Shown one piece after another: positions 11,588 to 22,400 of a DNA stretch of 64,000 nucleotides (position 1 is the first letter of the stretch; every line of letters begins with the position of its first letter). The stretch lies in contig OY292274.1 in assembly GCA_958496175.1 (NCBI GenBank), forward strand, positions 5,146,001-5,210,000, given 5' to 3'. Made by a program: the position numbers and the translations under genes. Below the pieces are notes generated by a model, which did not search any database, was not told the origin of the DNA, and worked only from the letters and a program-made list of their open reading frames with translations. This DNA is from Sisyra terminalis (lineage: Eukaryota > Arthropoda > Insecta > Neuroptera > Sisyridae).

Positions 11588-12015
11588 TATTTATTTTAGC
11601 CTAAAATAAAATAAGCGCTTTTGTAACGTAGACCACCAACATTGATAACAATAATATTGTGTATGTAAAGGAAGTCTAACTTAATGTCAATTTGATAACA
11701 CTAGTAAAATTAAATTAAATATTTTACTAGATAAATAAATATATAGAGACCTGTACCAGTAGAAGTTTGATATTTTAAACATAAGTATTACTGCCTTTTT
11801 GTTCATAAATCTATTTTTTTAAGCAGAGGCGATTATTATAATATTATAATATTTTCATCAAATTTTTACCATGGACTATTACAACAGTGAATGAATTTTA
11901 AAATTCAACACGTTATGTTTTGCTACTTATATATACAAACAAGTCTACCCATTTATAAGTTGTGCTTTTGATTTATTTATTTTTTTATAATTTTTGGATT
12001 AAATATGTCAATGAA
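11588..12015. other. Unassigned; contains a piece shared with 16840-16870
   Basis: A ~25-base piece (AACAGTGAATGAATTTTAAA) at 11882-11903 recurs inverted at 16838-16862. The 3' part (about 11930-12000) resembles 51200-51290, so it belongs to the repeat family flanking the long-TIR element. Confidence 0.45.
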
Positions 12016-13270
12016 GGGTATAGCAGGATCCACATGGCGAGTTGGCTCCCAAATAGGAACCTATATCGAAACTTATGTTAAAATATCGGCTTGATATACA
12101 AACACATTTTATATACTTTTCGCGACCAAATTCCTCTTTGACCTTGAGATATGGGCAAAAATGTCCCCCCGCACGGCTATTTTTCAAAGTTATATATCTC
12201 AAAAACTAATTAAGCTAGAGAAGTGAAACCAATGCAAGGCTTTAGATTATTTTACATTTTAGAGTATATCATATATTTTTTGGAAATTTTCAGAAAAAAA
12301 AATTATACCAAAAAAATTCAAAAAACAAATGAAGTTTTTTTTTGTTTGTGTTCTCTGAAAATGACAATCAACGAAAAAATATATTTGATGCTACTACTGC
12401 ACTATAACTCATAAAAATTGCGTGAAAAAATAGTTGGTGCAACATCTTGAAAAAAATAAAATAAAATGTGATTTACGCCTAATAGTATACCTCGGTTTTA
12501 TTATTAGTCGAAGTGTTTCACCCTAATTAAGCTAGAGAAGTGAAACCAACGCAAGGCTTTATTTTTATTATTCTTATTTTAATAAAAATTGAACACTAGT
12601 TGGTTTTCATTTTATTTTGGGATAATTATTTTGACTCTTGAAAGTAATTAACTTCAGAGTAATTATAGAAAAACAAAAAAACTAATGAAACATTTTTTTT
12701 GTGTTTCCTCTGACTTACAATTATGAAAATAATATATGTTTGGCTCCTATATGTAGCCTATTTTTTATTGAAGTTTTGTGGAAAAAAAGTTGGTGCAAAA
12801 CTTCGAAAAAAAATAAAACCGAGGTCTACTATTAGGCGTAAATCACATTTCATTTTTTTTCAAGGTGCTGTACCAACTATTTTTTCACGCAATTTTTATG
12901 AGTGATAGTGCTCATGTAGAAGCATAAAATATATTTTTTCGTGATTGTCATTTTCAGAGAACACATGAAATAATTATTTCATTTGTTTAATTTTTTTATA
13001 ATTTTTGTTTTCTAAAAATTTCAAAAAAATGTATGATATACTAAAGCCTCGCGTTGGTTTTACTTCTCTAGCTTAATTAGTTTTTGAAATATATAACTTT
13101 GAAAAATAGTCATGCGGGGGAACATTTTTGTCCATATCTCAAGGTCAAAGAGGAATTTGGTCGCGAAAAGTATATAAAATGTGTTTATATATCAAGCCGA
13201 TATTTTAACATAAGTTTCAATATAGGTTCCTATTTGGGGGCCAACTCGCCATGTGGATCCTGCTAGACCC
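12016..13270. mobile_element. Long-TIR non-autonomous DNA transposon, copy 1
   Basis: Ends are GGGTATAGCAGGATCCACAT and its inverted partner closing in GGATCCTGCTAGACCC. The inverted arms are about 450 bp, nearly the whole element. An internal block (AGCTAGAGAAGTGAAACCAA) is duplicated at about 12217 and 12530. The site resembles the unoccupied relative at 51230-51310. Target duplication is unclear (perhaps 9 bp, 6 of 9 matching). The ~60-codon frame present in each arm is a by-product of arm conservation. Confidence 0.75.
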
Positions 13271-15200
13271 TTTATTGAAACTCTGAGAACAAGAAAAATA
13301 TATTTCCTTGTCTCTGTATAAACGCTTAGATGTGCATAAAGTGGATCGTTAGTTGATCTTCCATCTTTTCCTTTGTACATAGTGACATATAGCAAAACAT
13401 ATTTCCAAATTATCTAAATATATTCAAGATCCTAATGAATTAGACTAGGTAGTGAAATGTGAAGGGGAGAACGGTACTGGAAGTTTTAATGTATAAACAA
13501 CGAAACGAAATTTTTCTGGCCAGTTTAGTTGTCAATGATACAATTCTATGCATTTTGTGTGTATTAAAAAGTGAAATTGGGGTAATTGAATGATTTTTTT
13601 TTCCCAATTTCTGTTGGAAGTTTTACTGCAAACGGCTTATTACTATTGAGCATCTACGTTATAAGTAATTTGAAAAACATTTGTCAGATAAGTATTAAGT
13701 GATCAATTATGTAATTGATAGATAGAATGAAATACATGATAAAAAGGACCTCATTGGAATTAAAAAAAAAAAAAAAAATATCAAGAAGTTCAGATAATTT
13801 TTTTCTGGCATTGTAAGAATCAAGGGACAATTGAGCAAACCATGATAAAAGGAATCGAAGTATCGAAAGAAGTCCAGTTAAAAGCGGTAATGTGCCATTT
13901 TTGAAAATAATTTATATTCGACTGATGCTTGAACAGAAAAAGATTATGTGGATGTAAGAATATTGGTGCATTTCTTTAAACAACACAAACCTTTTCCTAA
14001 TGCAAATGCCATAATGATAAAGATAAAAGAAATCCTGTACTGACGAAAAATTACGAAATTAAAATTCGTGACGAAGTGATTCCAATTGACTCATTGCTGC
14101 TATTTCAATGTTTTAACCAAAATTTAAAGAAAAACGATCAAGAGATAAAAAATAATATGAATTATAAATTGGTACTATATTATACGGTTGCTTTATTTGA
14201 AGATGGCGAATTGCGCAAGACAATGAAATGAGCTTGTTAGGATTTTTCCGGGAATTTCACTTAATTTAAAAGGTGCAGAAAGTTTTCTCTTCGTTTATGG
14301 TGGAGACATATATCGTGTTTGTACAAATGACAATAAAAAGGAAATGTTAAAGTAATATATGAACATTTTTAACATTTTTAAGGAAAATTATAACAGTAAC
14401 ATGTACGTGGTGTTTGATGAATGTAAAAAAGATAGTATTAAGTCAATCGAAAGAAATTGTAATGCATTTAAAAAAAATGAGCTGATACAGTGTACTCCCG
14501 ATAATCCGGCACCCCCTGTAATCCGACATGGTCTATTAGTTATTATGTATTGAATATTTTTTTGACAATCTTCGCTACACAGAGAGAAAAAAATACTAAT
14601 ATTAAGAAAAATTTTACATACTATAGGTAAAGCTATTCTTTTGTTTACCTATAATGTAATAACAAATGCTTATAATAAAACAATAAATATTGATGTTCTT
14701 TTCTCAAGAAAATAATATCAATACCAATAGAATGAATAATTTTTGATTATTTGTATGTACATTTGTTTGTACACAATTATTTCCTAATGTAAAGTAATCC
14801 TAATGTAAAGTCCTAATGTAAATAATACGTAAGCTCTCTATTGTGTTGTTTAATTTACTAAATTTGACATATACGTAATGAAGTATGATTTGTACTTCAG
14901 AGTACATAATATGTATATAACATGTAGAATCTTATCATTGGATCTGTAATTTGTCGGATTACTCTTTCGTAAAAAATTCCGGACTATAAGGGGTCTTAGA
15001 CAGTACTTTATAATCCGATAAATTCGTTAATCCGACTCTGCCCTGCAAACTGTTTGTCGGATTAACGGGGGTCCACTGTATTGAGTTCGGCGAAAATATG
15101 CAATTGAAAATTGCTCAAGATACATTTTCGGGGAAAAATAAAAATTAAAGTTCCTATTGATAAAAATTTAAAATACTAAATAACCTGACAGTAGTATTTT
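13271..15200 (+). pseudogene. Decayed gene of a repeated insect family, hit by a pogo-like MITE
   Basis: Fragments of coding sequence appear in several frames. One reads IPIDSLLLFQCFNQNLKKND and then ALFEDGELRKTMK (about 14085-14230). A second gives MYVVFDECKKDSIKSIER (about 14400-14455). After the MITE a third gives FGENMQLKIAQDTF (about 15086-15130). I recall this order (PIDxLLLFQR, then GELRKTMK, then VVFDGY, then a QxxLxxxQxxFL stretch) from uncharacterised multi-copy proteins in insect genomes, but cannot name a function. Many frameshifts. A related but different remnant starts at 51181. Confidence 0.45.
14488..15078. mobile_element. Pogo/Tigger-like MITE, 591 bp, TA target duplication
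   Basis: The left end reads CAGTGTACTCCCGATAATCC and the right end, inverted, CAGTGGACCCCCGTTAATCC. Each end carries further TAATCCGAC phrases. Flanking TA at 14486-14487 and 15079-15080 is the expected duplication for pogo elements. No transposase; presumably mobilised in trans. Confidence 0.85.
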
Positions 15201-15715
15201 CACATCAATATATTTCCTAAAACCAATCCAAAGGAAAGTTTAAAAAAATATATTTTCTTCGAAAAATCTACTAGTTTACTTGCAAATTTATATATTGCTA
15301 GGAAATGTGGAAATAGTTCAAATTAGGTGTGCAAGTATTCCAAAAACATGTTTATCCCAGTCACAATAAATCAATTATCAGCATCGGATTTAATCTATTA
15401 CACATGTTCTTTGTAATTGTAAAAAGGGATTCTTTATACTCAAATTAAAATCCACTTTTCGAAAACACTTCGTACTTTAAAGTTAAAATAATAAAAATAA
15501 AAGTTTAAAAAAATGTTACCAATGGCAGCTACAAAAATCGAGATCAATTAAGGACCCACTTTCTTAAGCTTATAAAAAGAGGCAGGGAAATATACTTTTT
15601 CTAATCCAAAAATTATCAAAAAAAAAGTACTAAACAAAAACAAATTTTTAATGGGTAAACTTTTTTGTTTATAAGTAGCTAAATTAATGAATAATAATAA
15701 ATGTCCTATGACTCA

Positions 15716-16755
15716 TTTTCTTCTTTATTACGACGCGTTTCAACAGTTTTTGGCTGTCATCATCAGGTATTGATTATTTTGTCAGTTGTAAACAAATTTC
15801 ATATGGGTTGTTTGTTTTATATAATTTGTCGTTAAGGATGTTATTTGGACCTAGTTTGTGGGCTTTGAATATTTCATATTCTTCCAGGGTGTTCATATGC
15901 TATCCTTTCTAGCAAATATGGAGTGGCTTAAAATTTGTTTTCCAATGGCTGAAGAATTGTTTGTTGAATATGCGATATTGAAGTTATTTTTCTTTAGGAA
16001 GTTGGTGATTGTAAAACTAAATATATTATTGAAGTTTGATTAAATATAATTTTTGTTTTCTTTTGGTGGAGTTGAAAGATTGGATTTTTTAGTAAATTTC
16101 GTTATTATTTTATCTAAAATTGAGCGGTTGTATCTGTTAGTAATGGCTATATGTTTAATTATCTTAAATTTTTCTTCATGAGCTTTGGTGCTAAGAGGGA
16201 ACTTGATCCCTTGATTGCAATTTTTTGGTTTCTTGGATAAAATGATGTTTTACGGATGGTTGTGTTCGTTGTTGTTGATTTTCTGTATATATTGTATCAC
16301 AACTTTTTATTTTCATTGATGATTGTTGTGTCTTAACAGTTGATTGTTCCATTTAGTTCGTGTTCTGAAGTGAATTTTATTTTCTGGTTAATTTTCTTCA
16401 AATTGGATACCATATTGTCAATTTGTCGGGTAGTTCCATTAAATAATATAAATGTATCGTCTACATATCTTCCATAATATATTTTTTTATTTTTGTAGGT
16501 ATTATTCATAATATATTTATTTTCAAAGTGATTCATGTAAATGTCGACTAGTTGTCCTGATAGGGGGGAACCAATGTCCAAGTCTTCCTTTTGGCGATAA
16601 AATTTTTGGTTGAAAGTGAAATACTTTTGTTGTAAGATGGTGGTTAACAAGATCATTATGTTGTTGATTACAATATAATTGAAATAATGGTATGGTATAT
16701 AATTATTTATATAATAAAGAAGAAATTGCGTCAAAGGACATATATTATTTTTCAT
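15716..16755 (-). pseudogene. Penelope-like element, decayed copy lacking the GIY-YIG domain
   Basis: The upstream part (16333-16755) keeps 140 codons of RT, with IGSPLSGQLVDIYMNHFE and the catalytic YVDDTF. It ends at a premature stop where the 1-850 copy reads TINFLDTT. Downstream the frame continues only in broken form. The region equivalent to about 513-711 of the first copy, which holds the GIY-YIG motif, is cleanly missing: CCATTGGA joins directly to AAACAAATTTTA. The tail again carries the hammerhead-like motif. Inactive. Confidence 0.85.
15723..15775 (-). ncRNA. Hammerhead-ribozyme-like motif of the second Penelope copy
   Basis: On the minus strand: CTGATGA (15766-15760), a short stem II closed by an A-rich loop, GAAA (15741-15738), then CGCGTC followed by GTAATAAAG. 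Core identical to the motif at 885-933. Stem I pairing on the 5' side is weaker here (AATCAATAC), in line with decay of this copy. Confidence 0.5.
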
Positions 16756-17422
16756 TAATTTATTAATTGTGACTCAGAAATAAATAAAATATTTATCAAT
16801 GTTAAAAATAAATAGCTAAATATTTCTTTTTGAATTTTTAAAATTCATTCACTGTTGTAAATGTCCGAGGTATTCATGTTTTTGAGGCTCCAGAGACTCC
16901 ACTAAATGAAAGTAATGAAAGAATTGCAAAGAACTGAAATTACATTTACACTGTTCCATACAATCATATTGTATGTAGTCAAACCAGTTGATTAATCCTT
17001 GGTTTTGTATTATTTTTTCCAATAAACTAGAAAACGTACAACCCAATCGTTTAAAAAATATTTTGTGCAAGTATTTATATTTATTTTTTCTTGATTTTAT
17101 TTCCATAAATTAAAAAATAAAACAAATCCAGAAAAAATATACACAAAGTGATTTTGAGCTGCACAAATAACTTTTGAAACTTAGTTTGTGTAGAAATGTT
17201 CATTGAAAAACGCAATACTAGATCTAACAATAAATAAATCATTCAAAACCAATTGTATTGGTAAATTCGATAAGAAATATATATTATTTCTTGGTTTATT
17301 GAAGCTTTTTCCAAACCAAATAAATTAATTTCCAAGCATTTGTAAACCAAATGAGAAGAAACTTGCATAATATGGTTGAAAGAAACTTCAATTTTGATGT
17401 TTATTTTCCAACATTTTATAAA
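16756..17422. other. Unassigned; possible coding remnant
   Basis: An 85-codon minus-strand frame at 16849-17106 (ending HEYLGHLQQ) is not recognised. Its 3' end, with the stop, is the piece that recurs at 11880-11905. This suggests a small repeat-family gene remnant rather than a host gene. Confidence 0.3.
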
Positions 17423-19106
17423 GGGTCTAGCAGGATCCACATGGCGAGTTGGCCCCCAAATAGGAACCTCTATCGAAACTTCTGTTAAAATATCGGCTTG
17501 ATATACAAACACATTTTATATACTTTTCGCGACCAAATTCCTCTTTGACCTTGAGATATGGGCAAAAATATCCCCCCGCATGGCTATAAGTTATATATCT
17601 CAAGAACTAATTAAGCTAGAGAAGTGAAACCAACGCGAGGCTTTAGATTATTTTACAGAGTATGTCATATATTTTTTTTTTTAATTTTTAGAAAAAAAAT
17701 TATGCAAAAAAAAATCCAAAAAACAAATGAAATAATTTCTTTTTTATGTGTTCTCTGAAAATGATAATCACGAAAAAAATATATTTGATGCTACTACATG
17801 AGCACTATAACTCATAAAAATTTCGTGAAAAAATAGTTGGTGCAACAACTTGAAAAAAAAAATGTGATTTATGCCTAATAATATACCTCGCTTTTATTTT
17901 TTTTCGAAGTTTTGCACCAACTTTTTTTTCACAAAACTTCAATAAAAAATAGGTCATTTATAGGAGCAAAACATATATTATTTTCATAATTGATTGTAAG
18001 TCTACGGAAACATAAAAAAAAATTATTAGTTTTATTGTTTTTCTATATTTACTCTTAAGATGATTACTTTCAAGATCAAAATAATTGATCTCAAAAGAAA
18101 AAAAAACAACAAGTGTTCAATTTTTATTAAAATAAGAACAACAAAAATTATCGTCACTGTTATAATTTATTACAACTGGAATACTATGCGTCTCCAATTA
18201 ATTTTGGGTACATTTCGAATGGTAAAGATTGCAACAGTATTTTCCGTTATTCCTGTGGTTCTCGAATAGAAATTTTACAGTGGGATATTGTTCTCATGCA
18301 ACAGCTTTTATTTGTTATTTTTCATATGAACAATAATTATCCAGAACTCTGCGTACTACGAGATACTAACTAAATTATTTTAGGTTTATAATATTCCAGT
18401 TGTAATAAATTATAGCAGTGACGATAGTTTTTTTTCTTCTTATATTAATAAAAATTGAACACTTGTTGTTTTTTTTTCTTTTGAGATCAATTATTTTGAT
18501 CTTGAAAGTAATCATCTTAAGAGTAAATATAGAAAAACAATAAAACTAATCATTTTTTTTTTGTTTCCTGTGACTTACAATTATGACAATAATATATGTT
18601 TTGTATATATATATATGTCCTATAAATGGCTTATTTTTTATTGAAGTTTTGTGAAAAAAAAGTTGGTGCAAAACTTCGAAAAAAAATAAAACCGAGGTAT
18701 ACTATTAGGCGTAAATCACATTTTATTTTATTTTATTTTTTCAAGGTGTTGCACCAACTATTTTTTCACGAAATTTTTATGAGATATAGTGATCATGTAG
18801 AATGTTTTTTGGATTTTAAGTATAATTTTTTTTATAAAAATTTCAAAAAAATATATGATATACTCTGTAAAATAATCTAAAGTCTCGCATTGGTTTCACT
18901 TCTCTAGCTTAATTAGTTTTTGAGATATATAATTTTGAAAAATAGCCATGCGGGGGGACATTTTTGCCCATATCTCAAGGCCAAAGAGGAATTTGGTCGC
19001 GAAAAGTATATAAAATGTGTTTGTATATCAAGCCGATATTTTAGCATAACTTTCGACAAAGGTTCCTATTTGGGGACCTACTCGCCATGTGGATCCTGCT
19101 AGACCC
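17423..19106. mobile_element. Long-TIR non-autonomous DNA transposon, copy 2
   Basis: The same family as 12016-13270: GGGTCTAGCAGGATCCACAT at the left and the inverted GGATCCTGCTAGACCC at 19091-19106. The arms run about 630 bp around a central unique segment. Arms contain A-rich runs and the AGCTAGAGAAGTGAAACC block. No clear target duplication. No transposase. Confidence 0.75.
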
Positions 19107-19455
19107 ATTTGGCTAATTTTTAAAATGAAAACGTGAAGAATTTTAATAAAAACAATTCTAATATGAAAGTAACCATTAAAACTAATACAATTTAAAACAA
19201 TTTTGTATTATAGCATAGGTTTCAAACTATCGATATGCATTTAGTTATATTTGAAGATAGAAAGAAAAAACTGTGATCCTGTGATCAATTATATCGAACA
19301 ATTGGTTTCGAATAATTTACCTAAATCCAATATTTCTATAATATATTTTCGTAATGTTTTCAAGTAAATTACGACTTCATAAAAACCCGCTTTAATCCAT
19401 TGCTCTTTTCAAAAATGTTTGATTTTTTGACAACTTTACATTTCCACATTCCGTT
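19107..19455. other. 3' flank of the ZAD/C2H2 gene
   Basis: A+T-rich; presumably includes the 3' UTR of the minus-strand gene ending at 19456. No clear polyadenylation signal could be fixed. Confidence 0.4.
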
Positions 19456-22400
19456 TTATTGAACAATTTGATCGACTCGTTCCCGATCGCGTTCTAGTTC
19501 TTGAGGATGCATTCGTTTTCTATGCGAAAAACAATTTCCAGAACTGGCGAAAGCCTTTGGACAATATAAGCACTGATAGGGTCTTGCTCCAGTGTGTTGG
19601 TTGATATGAAACTGTAAATATTTCGATTTAACTACAAGAAAACATTTGCCAGAAAGTGATAACAATTACCTTTAAATCCTGGTTACGTTTAAAGGTTTTA
19701 TTACAAAGTGGACACTTATGAGGTCTGAGATCGCTATGTGTGATACTATGAGCTCTTAGAGTACTTTTGGTAGGATAAACACGTCCACAAACATCGCAAG
19801 AAAATTGAACTTCTTCATGATATTCTTTATGACGAAACAAATTGGACTCGGTCTTGAATCTGCAGAAAAAATATTTAGATGCACCAAAAGTATGTTAAGG
19901 AGATTTTTAACTTTTTACATTCTACCACATTTATCACATTCATATTTTCCTTTTGGTTTATGTGTTTCGAGATGAACTTTCAAGTTGCCTTTGGTCGAAA
20001 TATGTTTTCCACATACTGGGCAAAATAGAATGGTGTTAAGATTTTCTCCAAATGTAATATCGTTTTCTTTACTATAATTATTGTTGTATATTTCAGTGTT
20101 ATTTATTGAATTATCAGCTACCGTTAACACTTTTCGATTTTCATTCAATAAATGACTCCATAAGTGGGTTTTGAGTTCGGCATCATTTGAGAAGTGATCT
20201 TCACAAATCGTGCATATTAAATTTTTTTCAAGTTTTTCCGTATATCCGCATTGAGGTGTACTAATGCTGGGTGTTATCGTAACGCTATTTAAATGGTAAA
20301 CGTTTTCCCGTTGAATTTCACTTGAACGATTAGATTCAATAAATACTTTGGCTGATTGTACGTTTGAATTATCCGAAATTTCGGAACAATCTGCGTCGTG
20401 TTCTTCAGGAGTTGAGGCAACATTTTGGGGAGAACTAGGAGGTGAATCAGGTAAATCAGATGAATCAGATCGGAAAAGTTCTTCATCGTTACTTTCATCA
20501 TTTAAACATTCCAGATATAATAATGGATCAATACGAACTTCCATTTCTGTAACGTCCGTTTCATTTTCCATCAAAACTGATTCCTGAAATAAGTATAAAA
20601 TTAATGCTTCTTCTTTAAAATTTAAGGCAATATTTATCCTAAGATAATGTGTAAACTTTTTTCATATTAAAGGAATAATAGAAGAAATCTAAAAATTAAA
20701 AAAAATCAAGAATAAAAGATCAACTACATAATATGTGTTTTAGAACAAAAAACTTTTTTAATTATAATTGTGTAGAGCTGCAATTAAAAAATAGCTGAAT
20801 ATGATACCTCTGTCAAGTTAGCACCCGACTTTTACAAATTAAAATTTTAAATATATTTTTAGATTGCCTTTTGTTTGTACCGAAAAAATTTTCGTTTGTA
20901 CCTCAACCGAAAAAAAGTTATTAAATTTTTAAAAATCGATAGCCCCCTATTTTTAGATTTTTCAAAAAATTTAATGAGCATAGATAGGCCTTAACACGTA
21001 AAGGATTGTACCAAAAAAAATTTGTTTCTAACTTAAACCCAAAAAAAAAGTTATGAGCGATATTGTGAATGCACTTATTCCATTGTTGAATTTTATAAAC
21101 ATTGTTATTTTTTTTCATCTGCAGTACAAACAAATTTTATTGCAGTGCAATTTGGGTGTATGTACCTAGGCACATATCCTAAAAAAATTTTGGCTCATGT
21201 GTACTTTAGCACACCCACAATCTGGCAATGTTGCATTTTCGACTTTGTTTTTAATTTAATTCGCGATTAAATTGGTCCATAATGAAAATTTAGTCACAAA
21301 AGAGAAAACTATACCATATTAGAATTGAATTAACAAAAATATCGCGAATTAAATTAAAAACAAAGTCGAAAATGCAACGTTGCCAGATTGTAAGTGTGCT
21401 AAAGTACACTTGAGCCAAAATTTTCATTCTAATTCGATCCAAACAATAGTTACAATGGTTTTTGTAAATGTAATTAGACTCTAATTACTTCATTGTTGAA
21501 ATTGCAAAAACGGCCATAATTTTGAATCTATTGAGGTACAAACGAATTTTTTGCGGATTCCTCCGGGTGCTGGTCTCTAGTTGATGGTACCGGTTGAATT
21601 TTCGTTTGTACCTCAACCGGAAAGAAAATAGAGTTTTCCAAACCAGAAGTGAAAGAAATTAGACTCTAATTACTTTATTGTAATATAAACAAAGAAGTAA
21701 TGAGAGTCTAATTACCCATACAAAAGTTTTTATATCTACCGTTGGAATCAAGTTAGAAGGATATTTTTTTCGGTACAATCCTCAGCGCCCCATTAGCTAG
21801 ATTGTACCGCTCTTGGATTTGGAAAATCTTTGAAGGAAAATCTGTAGTAGCCGGAAAACTCTATTTTCTTTCCGGTTGAGATGCAAACGAAAATTATACC
21901 GGTACCATCAACTAGAGACCAGCACCCGGAGGAATCCGCAAAAAAAAAATCATTTGTACCTCAATAGATTCAAAATTATGGCCGTTTTTGCAATTTCAAC
22001 AATAAATTAATTAGAGTCTAATTACATTTACAAAAATCATTTACAAATTTCTTTCGGTACAATCAAGTAGGGGAGACTGGGTACAAGTAACGGAGGGTCG
22101 AAAGTAACAAATGCTTGCTAGGCTTATCCAATGGGCGAACATCGTTTTACTGCCATCAGGTGATAGCCTAGAGCATGGGGGTCAAGCTCTTATGGCAGAC
22201 TTGGTTCCTTAAAATTAATAGTTGGGGCCTCAAATGCAGATGGCGCGGTAAGCCATATTTCAAGTTTTAAGGGACTTTTAGCTAGGGTAAAGTGTAAAGT
22301 TGGTAGAAGTGTTGAAGTTGGTAGTTAAGAAATTAGGGGGGTGAAAGTTTTTTGGCTAACTTTAAAATAAGACTGACGCCGCTAACTAGCAAGTGCCGAA

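Noticed and set aside
12008..13266. Similar ~60-codon frames at 12008-12202 (-), 13084-13266 (+) and 18920-19102 (+)
   Set aside because: They are the same stretch of the long TIR read in each arm; conservation reflects the repeat, and there is no start context or neighbouring coding exon.
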